DNA of 64,000 nucleotides from Athripsodes cinereus (lineage: Eukaryota; Arthropoda; Insecta; Trichoptera; Leptoceridae): positions 10,691,427 to 10,755,426 of the forward strand of contig OX388321.1 of assembly GCA_947579605.1 (NCBI GenBank). The letters run 5' to 3'. Of this stretch, positions 57,122 to 64,000 are shown piece after piece (within the stretch, counting starts at the first letter, position 1; every line of letters starts with the position of its first letter). Made by a program: the position numbers and the translations under genes. A model generated the notes under the pieces. It saw only the letters and a list, made by a program, of their open reading frames with translations. It ran no database searches and was not told the origin of the DNA.

Positions 57122-58200
57122 TACAGTTATACTTTTGTGGGAGAAGCCATGGTGGTAAAGATAGACAGATTTAAAATTATGTAATATTATTTTGTCTTAT
57201 ATTGAGAAACTTGTGTAATCCCAGAAGCTCGCCTTAATTGCTTTGTGCTTTCAAAAGAAATAATGTAAATGATTGAGAAATATTCAAACATTAATGATTC
57301 TAGTACAACTTTATCAGAAAGATGAACTTAAAAGTTTTTCAAGTACTTTTCGTTAATTAATATTGGGAAAAGTTTTGATAAAAGGTGCCACGTGTAAGAC
57401 AATTAAACCAATCGATTCTGATGAATGGTGGGTAGGTACCGACTGCTAATGAATCTGTTATCATGCTCATATAGATTACCATAAGTGTTGGTACATAGTA
57501 AAATGTCATTCTTAAGTATTTATTTTTATTATTATAATTTATATCAAAAGAAATAAAAACTAATCATAAATAATAATATACTACTACTATTTTACCATCA
57601 TGGCACATCCCACATGTGGAGTTGCCAGCGGAGGTACTGCAAGATGATGACAAAAAAATCTGAATACATAATAATGTTTTTTTTTTTTTGTTATTTTTAT
57701 CAGCGTTGTATTACTTTAGTACAGAGATTAATAAAGAAAAATTAGTGAAATTAAGGTTTTAATACAATTTCATACAATTCCTATGTTTTCAAAGTGGAAA
57801 GACATAATCTATTTTAGTTCAAAGGAAACAACATGTATATAGAAGCATCCATCTTTCATCAATTTATTGGAGCTTATATTCCTCACCAAACATCTCATCT
57901 GCACTACCAACAGATTGAGCCATCTCTCTTAAAAAAAGAACAGGACCTGCGCTGATCTACTGAAGGGATATTGCACAATCAATTGGTCATGCAGATGAAA
58001 TGTCTTTTGAGTATTTTATTAACATCTTCAGTCACGAAGGCGTTAAAAATCAAGTTGAATGCGAAAACTACGTAAAACATAATATACATATAAAGAATGA
58101 TGATGATTTTTCTTCTTACTTTACATATAAACATGCCTATAAAGGACATCACCTTATGTTTAGAAAATTTACTAATTTTTTTAATGTTTAATCGGATTTG
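57120..58200. other. AT-rich DNA, SINE-R1 tail fragment
   Basis: A minus-strand SINE-R1 tail lies at 57590-57645 (reverse of CCATCATGGCACATCCCACA). No gene recognised. Confidence 0.45.
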
Positions 58201-58206
58201 GGTGCA

Positions 58207-58325
58207 GCAGGGCTACTCTTGAATTCAATTAAGATTAGATTCGATCTTAAGATCAAGATTAGATCAAGACTAGAAGATGGCACTCCCGACACAATCTAGT
58301 CTTGAACTGAATCTAATCTTATCTT
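58207..58325. mobile_element. GCAGGG hairpin MITE, truncated copy
   Basis: The left end GCAGGGCTACTCTTGAATTC is intact. AAGATTAGATTCGATC and ATCAAGACTAG with an inverted CTAGTCTTGA form a hairpin. The right terminal repeat is missing. Confidence 0.65.
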
Positions 58326-58544
58326 TAAGACGTCTTAATTTAGAGATGTATTTCCTAACGCCGTTATCTATGGGTACCAACCTAACAAGGACGACAACTA
58401 AATTATTAATTCTTAAAATTCACGTGATATCACCGTATTTCAACATTTTTTATAAACCTAAAATAATTTTTTGATAAAAAGAAATGAAATTTATACTATA
58501 TATTGATGTATAACAGTGCAATTAACTTATAAATAATATTTTAA

Positions 58545-58630
58545 AATACCTTTGCACTGACATGATTTTTGTCTATGAATTCTACCACTGACAGCTCTTC
58601 TTTCGTTAGCTCGTTACTGTCATGTTCGTT
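58545..58630 (-). other. Possible short exon or transposase remnant
   Basis: The minus frame encodes EHDSNELTKEELSVVEFIDK then NHVSAK and meets a donor-like AAAG|GTATTTTA at about 58556. I do not recognise the family. A chance frame cannot be excluded. Confidence 0.2.
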
Positions 58631-59052
58631 TGTGTACTTTAGTATAATTATATGTTATTTTGGTATATTTATTATTCTATGAACGCGTTAGCAATTGAAA
58701 ATAATACTTTATAAGTTATATTTATAACATTATATGGTGGAATTATCTCAACAACAGTTTGTGTGACAAAGCAAACCATATGTAAGCCATTAATGTTGAA
58801 TGTTTTGGCTATTCGACATGCCCATCGAAGCATGTGTTTTATCCATTTTTAATATTATCCAAAATAATATTTAAGTCTCAACACACAATTAAATTGAGAC
58901 TTTTTTGTAATAGTTTACTCAATATGTGTTAAATTATTGAAATTTAATTCATAGGTTATGAATACACCTATCTAGGTTGGAGGAATACTTTTTCACTTAA
59001 ATAAGTAGTTTTTTTTATAATTATGTACAATAAGTAATATTATATTTTCAGA

Positions 59053-59106
59053 TGCCCCGAATTTGTTACATGCTTGGATGTAAAGCAAACTATGAATATT
59101 TGTGTT
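59053..59106 (+). other. Possible THAP-domain remnant
   Basis: After a TTTTCAG acceptor-like site the frame reads MPRICYMLGCKANYEYLC and stops. PR-C-x3-GC-x-NY is the start of a THAP zinc finger (P-element-like transposases or THAP proteins), but the rest of the domain is not visible. Confidence 0.3.
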
Positions 59107-59204
59107 AACAGACAATCACAATGTTAAGCGGATTTTAAAAAGTGGGCACCCCGATAAACATATTGAAGATAATTAGAAAAATCGGGCATCTAAGTTCATA
59201 TTTT

Positions 59205-59360
59205 ATGCTCTAGCATTGGATTGGATTAGAACAGCGCTCTTTTTGGAAACTATCATTGGGCATTCTCAGAACATGTTCCAGCCAGGACCGTCGTCTCTCC
59301 AGTATTACGTAAATTACAGGTCTCTGCCGGGTGCACCGGCGCGCAGCATCATACCCAAAT
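59205..59360 (-). pseudogene. LINE-A C-terminal fragment
   Basis: The minus frame gives DAARRCTRQRPVIYVILERR, RSWLEHVLRMPNDSF and a frameshift before the lysine-rich segment. Collinear with the 4.8-kb copy. Confidence 0.75.
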
Positions 59361-59409
59361 AAAAATGTGCTCACATCTCTTTTTGAATATGCAATGATGA
59401 TATGCATAG

Positions 59410-60045
59410 TGTAGCTGCTGTTATTATCAACACGTTGTTTTGTTATAATATTAGTTTTGTTAGTTAAAATTATTTAGTATATTTTACTCTATTTATAATA
59501 AAAAATTATGTCTCATTATGAAAGTGAAGACAAATTTGATGAGCGCCTGAACGTAATGATTGATAGACCTCGATATTTATTTCGTCGCCCTGTGAAAGAC
59601 TCGCAAAATCCATTCAGTAGTGATTAATCAACGATTGCGAATTGACTAATCACGAGCAGTGTGTGGACTGCACAGCTAAGTGTTGTTTTAGAATATGGTT
59701 TACTTCGCATAGCGATAGATATTTACTTAAAATAGCGTTGGCGGTCGCTATGCGTAAGTATTGTTTTAGAATACGAGCTTAAGTCCTGACAAACAAAATC
59801 AGACGTCTCACTGAAACTTACTATTTATTTATTCTTTTTGCACATCATATTATATAACAGTGTAAACAAAACAATATGAAATTTAAAAAATCTAGGACGA
59901 TATGCAGTGGCGAGATTATCACTATAAAGTGATTACTTCCATCTAACCACGACATTATATTTTGTTTATTTATTATTTTTGTATTGCCTAATTCTCTAAT
60001 CTAATTAATAAATTTGATTCTCATTTTTGTTATATCTTCTTAATA
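59410..60045. other. No recognisable gene
   Basis: A 39-codon plus frame at 59508-59627 (starting MSHYESEDKFDERLNVMIDR) is not recognised. Nothing else seen. Confidence 0.35.
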
Positions 60046-60049
60046 AAAC

Positions 60050-60380
60050 AATATATTTCTTGTTTGCTTTGAATAATAAAATTTTGTTGTATGGAAAACT
60101 CATTTCTAAAATCTTTCCCGGCTGTTGAAAATATTTTTTTTTTAAATAAATTGACATATTTTGACAAAAAATGTTTTGTTTTTAACAACCTTGCCAAACA
60201 TATACTTCTAAGATTCCACAATTTCCTTCTTTCAATGTCCCTAAAGCATCTTCCATCCCTTGCAAACAAACTTCTCAAATGTACATACTCGCTTACTTGC
60301 TCCAAACATTCATCACCAAACTTTATTTCGCAAATTGCTTTATTGCACTCTTTCAAACACTATATTATTTTTAAACTAAA
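60050..60380 (-). pseudogene. LINE-D RT fragment (thumb region), decayed
   Basis: Minus-strand residues EIKFGDECLEQVSEYVHLRS, LFARDGRCFRDIERR match the pattern V--E-LEQV-EF-YLGSLF--DG in the RT thumb of this LINE type. Stops interrupt it. It lies beside, not collinear with, the copy at 60500-60840. Confidence 0.65.
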
Positions 60381-60499
60381 ACAAATGTTTTTTTCCCAAT
60401 ATTGATTCTTATAGAGACATCTTTTGTCTTTCAAGGACATTGTCAATCTGATCGATGTGAAAAATCAATATAGCAGAAAAAAACATTTGTTTTCTAATT

Positions 60500-60840
60500 T
60501 AATCCTTGGACGGCCACGTTTCTGAATTGCCTTAGTTTGTTCACCTTCATTATTGTTACTACCCAGATTTCATTTAACAATTTTCAAGGATCACACTATT
60601 ACACAATCTGTCCCTCAGACTTTCACCACACATTCTTCTCAATGACTTCACTTCAAGTGCATTTATACCATTTTAATTCTCCTTCAGCTGAGTCCAAGTC
60701 ACACTTGCATACATTAGTGTTGGCACTAAGTTAACCGAGTGCACCAATCTTTCAGCTACAAAAGAAATATTTCTGTTAGTTTTCCAAATTTTCTTCTTTC
60801 AATATCATATCATTCATCTCACGTAAATAGACTACCCAAA
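60500..60840 (-). pseudogene. LINE-D RT fragment, second decayed copy
   Basis: The minus strand reads LVPTLMYASVTWTQLKEN, then INALEVKSLRRMCGESLRDR, which corresponds to LTYASETWTWLKKD and AVEMRSLRRMVG at 30166. Frameshifts and stops present. Confidence 0.65.
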
Positions 60841-60853
60841 TATACACATTCAT

Positions 60854-61170
60854 CTACTTATTCCAAAATTTTATTATAATACAAGCCTGGAAGCACAACT
60901 TCTTCTCAGCCCACTCCTGGACGAAGGCCTCCTCCGTTTCCTTCCACGCCATTCGATCCTGCGGCGTCTGAATCCTGTTGACCTCAGTTTTTCGAGTAAT
61001 ATTATCCTTCCACCTCATTAAGGGGTCTTCCTTTACTCCTGGTATCCAAGATGTAAGAGACTTTAGGCATTTGTCATCTGGGCTTCTAGCTATGTGTCCC
61101 ACCCATCTCCATTTAAGAGTTGTGACACATTGTGAATACAAGATTTGAAAAAATTGTCTACTCATTGACT
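60854..61170 (-). pseudogene. LINE-G C-terminal fragment
   Basis: The frame contains LKWRWVGHIARSPDDKCLKS, then PLMRWKDNITRKTEVNRI, then DRMAWKETEEAFVQEWAEKK. W-GH-AR and R--W---EEAFVQ-W match a LINE polyprotein tail distinct from LINE-A to LINE-D. The frame is open to 61297, but homology seems to begin near 61140. Confidence 0.75.
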
Positions 61171-61174
61171 TAAA

Positions 61175-62220
61175 AACAGTGCGTATTAAAAGAGTTACTT
61201 TTTTACTTTCTACCAATAATAAATACTTGATATATTTAAAGTTTCTCAGTTTTATAGGAATATATTTGACAAGGATGTAATTTAAGGGAAAAAACATTGT
61301 AATTTCAAAACATAATGTCTATTTATTTCAAATAAATAAATAATATTCAGTTAACATATATTTTATTGTATTAGTCATACAGTTTTTGTTCAATACACAA
61401 TAAGAATATTATATCGTGTTGCATATTCAAAAAGAAACGTGCACACATTTGTATTTAGGCATACTCTTTTAAAACTGTTCATTAAGGCACTAAAATTGTA
61501 GTTTGGACTTTTTATTGACATATGATATTATTCTTTAAGCATTGAATTTTAATATTTGATACTAAAAATCACTTTATAAAATGGTTATGATGTCATTATG
61601 AGCAGTTTAATCTGGTAATGTCAAAATATTTATGAATTCACATGTTCCTTTTTGAATATGCAACGACGATATGTTATAACACATGAACCAATCAAGACTA
61701 CATCTGAAATGCTACAAAGACATCAAATCAAAAAAGCTATGTAATATAATAAAAGCTGTGATGTGATATAGCATGTTTGAAATGAAGAAAAATGAATATA
61801 TTTATAATAGAATACACACTGTAATTACAACATACACAGAATGTACGCAGCACAGAGTTAAATATAATAAATAATTTTGGGTTAGCTGGAAGAACTATAC
61901 CCTCTGTATATTGATTTAAATTTATTTTTAGATAAATTTGCTTGTAATCAATGTACAAATAAATAAAATATAAACATTTCAAGTGATGACAACAAATATA
62001 CCATCACGTTATATCCCAAATGGGGTAGAGAAAGAGTAAAGTTTAATTTATCGACCGACGGTTCTTGGTGGAAGTTCATATTAATAATTTTTGAATTGAG
62101 TTATTATCGTGTATCTTCAACCATATTATTATAATTTTGAGCTGCTGTGGACGGTCAGACGATGCTATTATTTTAATCTATTGTTTTCTATTTGTCACAT
62201 ACCTAACTTGTAATGAAGGT
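61175..62220. other. AT-rich DNA, SINE-R1/LINE-D tail fragment
   Basis: A minus-strand CTACCCCATTTGGGATATAA tail lies at 61995-62030. No gene recognised. Confidence 0.4.
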
Positions 62221-62227
62221 TCATTTT

Positions 62228-62300
62228 GGTTTTGCCTGACGATCAGAGCGGAAGTTCTTGAAAGCTGGTTCGCAAGAATAAATAAAGTTAATAGTGGAAT
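62228..62300 (+). ncRNA. PLE-type 3' end with degenerate hammerhead (HHR3)
   Basis: The core CTGACGA (62236-62242) and GAAA (62260-62263) are intact. Helix I pairs TTGC (62232-62235) with GCAA (62272-62275). Helix III is A-U, G-T with loop CTGG and NUH TTC. Helix II is a hairpin AGAGC/GTTCT with loop GGAA but has unpaired TC and T at its base. AATAAATAAAG follows. It is the same family as 56770-56970 and the best preserved of the three. Confidence 0.5.
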
Positions 62301-62454
62301 AATTATATATTTTGTTTCATTTTAAAAATTATTAGAAGTGAAAGAGAATGTGACGTAATATTAACAAAGAAATTTTTGTAAATTCTGACATTATTGTTAA
62401 TTCTTTAAAAAATACTAGTAATTGGAAATCACGGCATGAAAGCTGAAGGTAATC

Positions 62455-62795
62455 ATTTCCAGGCAGTTGGCCCCCGTGACACTGAAGCTCCTCTCTGCAA
62501 ATTTGGAAGTGTTTGCCCTGTTGGGTTCTACAAGTTTGTTGTGGTGGAAGATGAGCGCTGTGGTCGCCTTATAGAGTTTCGTCGATGGGACAGAGCTCAG
62601 TGAGGTATAGATGTGCTGCGCCGCTCAAGGCTTTATGAACCGTGAGGCACAGTTTGAACTCTACTCTCTTTGGGATTCTCAGCCAACGTAGCTCCTTAAG
62701 CAATGGTGTGATGTGTCAGCGCTTATTCTCTCTGTAAATGGTTCCAGCAGCAGCATTAAAGGCTATCTGGACAGTTGAGAAGGATTCCAAGAGCT
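62455..62795 (-). pseudogene. L2/CR1-like LINE C-terminal fragment
   Basis: The minus strand encodes STVQIAFNAAAGTIYRENKR, a stop, then LLKELRWLRIPKRVEFKLCL, TVHKALSGAAHLYLTELC. It is clearly homologous to QSVFNAAARFIYQLNRS and LHWLRCPERVEFKVCLTVFK in the 44-kb copy. It has stops and a frameshift, and is diverged enough to be another subfamily. Confidence 0.8.
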
Positions 62796-62843
62796 AAATA
62801 ATATCCAAATATAACCTGTAAACGAAACATTATTTAATAAGGG

Positions 62844-63540
62844 AAAATAATGTGAAATTTGTGTAACACAAGTAAAAAGTATTTGTAATTTCTTCTCCAT
62901 TTCTCCCTATTTTATGCTAGTCTACATTTAAGAAAAGGACTCCCACCATTTACCCCTGGATGTTTCAAGAACATCAGTTCTAATATCATCCAAATTCTGC
63001 TAGCATCTTCACTACTACCACTACTACACCATTATAGCATATCTCACAATTGGGGTGGCCAGCAGACCAGCTGCGTGTAATAAACTTCCAAGGTGTCCTC
63101 TTCATGCCAACAAAATTTTAGGAAAATGTGTGTCTGGCGTGAACACATAAATACTCCATAATTTCGAATTATTTTTATGTAGATATGTAGTATTTATTTT
63201 TTTAAAAGTTCATGTATAGCAGAAATTCACCGAATTAAAGAGACCAATGTCCCATCCATCCTGAATGTTTAAAATTTTTGTTGACATGAAGAGGACACCT
63301 TGGAAGTTTATTACATGCAGCTGGTCTGCTTGCCATCCCAGTTGTGAGATATGCTATAACGGTGTAGTAGTAAAAAGAGGCTAGCAGAAATTGGATGATA
63401 TGAGAACTGATGTTCCTGAAACATCCAGGGGTAAATGGTGGGAGTCCCTTTCTTAAATGTTGACTAGCATAAAATAGGGAGGAATGGAGAAGAAATTCTA
63501 AATACTTTTTGCTTGTGTTACACAAATAATACATTATTTC
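62844..63540. repeat. Large imperfect palindrome containing SINE-R1 ends
   Basis: Arms of about 275 bp (62844-63121 and 63271-63540) are reverse complements with scattered differences. They include a unique part (TTTACCCCTGGATGTTTC, CTCCCACCATT) and the SINE-R1 3' half. The spacer of about 150 bp holds the R1 middle block. Confidence 0.88.
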
Positions 63541-63685
63541 CATATCTTGTAATGGTATACAGTGAACGACAATAATAATAAAAAATACAACTATGATCAT
63601 CAATTTATATCTTTTCCTAATGGGTACTACTGGATAACCTATTATAGAAATTAACCTTTAATTCTACGTACGTACCACAGTAAGT

Positions 63686-63982
63686 TCATATCATCATTTG
63701 ATCCATATAGGTGTCTCTTGGTCGGAATTTAGCATTTCTGCCTTTGGTCTTGCCCTCCTCGAAGGTGATGAGGGTGCCTGATGTTATGGCCAATCCAGTT
63801 GAGTCATTGTAGAACAATAATGTAGTTTTGAAATAATATTTTTCACTCATCTTCTTATAGCCCGCTAGACTAGAATCTCGAGGGTCCGAAACCATGTTCT
63901 TTGCGTCGCCTGTTACAGGATGGAGGCCTTGTATATCTCCAATGAATGAGAATATAGGACAGTGGTCAAATAAACAACACAT
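63686..63982 (-). CDS. Candidate host-gene exon, product unknown
   Basis: The frame reads FSFIGDIQGLHPVTGD, NMVSDPRDSSLAGYKKMSEK, YYFKTTLLFYNDSTGLAITS and FEEGKTKGRNAKFRP, ending MDQMMI with a stop. Base composition is clearly richer in G and C than its surroundings, and the residue make-up is balanced, which suggests real coding sequence. A pyrimidine-rich stretch ending in AG (near 63940) could be a 3' splice site just before GATATACAAG, which would make this a terminal exon. No polyadenylation signal is obvious downstream. I do not recognise the family; an unfamiliar retroelement frame is the main alternative. True 5' boundary uncertain. Confidence 0.4.
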   Translation of the reverse strand: MCCLFDHCPIFSFIGDIQGLHPVTGDAKNMVSDPRDSSLAGYKKMSEKYYFKTTLLFYNDSTGLAITSGTLITFEEGKTKGRNAKFRPRDTYMDQMMI

Positions 63983-64000
63983 TCACTGTTCACGACATAA

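Noticed and set aside
56895..57122. Minus-strand ORF rich in VCVCVC
   Set aside because: It is a translation of the (CA)n microsatellite.
57412..57470. CTGATGA motif on the plus strand
   Set aside because: No GAAA follows at hammerhead spacing; chance occurrence.

Overview
The window reads as AT-rich, transposon-dominated intergenic or intronic DNA from an arthropod, most likely an insect. The evidence is the set of non-LTR retrotransposon 3' ends, a mariner, a Penelope-like element and tRNA-derived SINEs of arthropod type. The species cannot be fixed from sequence alone. No complete host gene is visible; the best host-exon candidate is on the minus strand at 63686-63982.

Layout. 1-8 kb: mostly featureless, with SINE copies near 1.1 and 2.2 kb, a LINE-A 3' end at 4.8-5.2 kb and a TA-flanked MITE at 5361-5744. 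8-11.1 kb: a LINE 3' end, then a 19-copy 87-bp satellite. 12-15.2 kb: LINE-B, LINE-C and L2-like debris, including the longest LINE-B reverse transcriptase fragment (13612-14520). 15-24 kb: mostly empty, with a hAT MITE (18119-18592) and a TA-flanked MITE (23131-23388). 24-26.4 kb: a Penelope-like element (PLE) 3' end with a GIY-YIG endonuclease and a readable hammerhead ribozyme, followed by an inverted copy of the post-cleavage sequence. 27-31 kb: LINE-A, -C and -D ends and a 259-bp palindromic MITE. 34762-39196: a structurally complete 4.4-kb DNA transposon with about 500-bp inverted repeats, a 4-bp target duplication and an unbroken 856-codon transposase-like ORF, best matched to Sola. 44-46 kb: a truncated L2/CR1-like LINE with a solo LTR inserted at its AAT tail. 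46.4-48.6 kb: LINE-B debris and a complete but decayed mariner. 50.5-51.6 kb: a hAT-like element with CGAGAT subterminal repeats and a BED zinc-finger remnant. 52.5 kb: an isolated minus-strand hammerhead. 55-58.3 kb: three copies of a hairpin MITE and an inverted pair of hammerhead-like PLE ends. 59-64 kb: LINE-A, -D and -G fragments, an L2 fragment, a large SINE palindrome and the candidate exon.

The main items for follow-up are the hammerhead motifs (two well formed, three degenerate), which share an extra U after the CUGAUGA core; a PLE copy boundary that falls exactly at a predicted cleavage site; the apparently intact Sola-like transposon; and a SINE whose 3' tail resembles that of LINE-D. 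LINE-A, -B, -C, -D, -F and -G, SINE-R1 and SINE-T are working names used only in this annotation.
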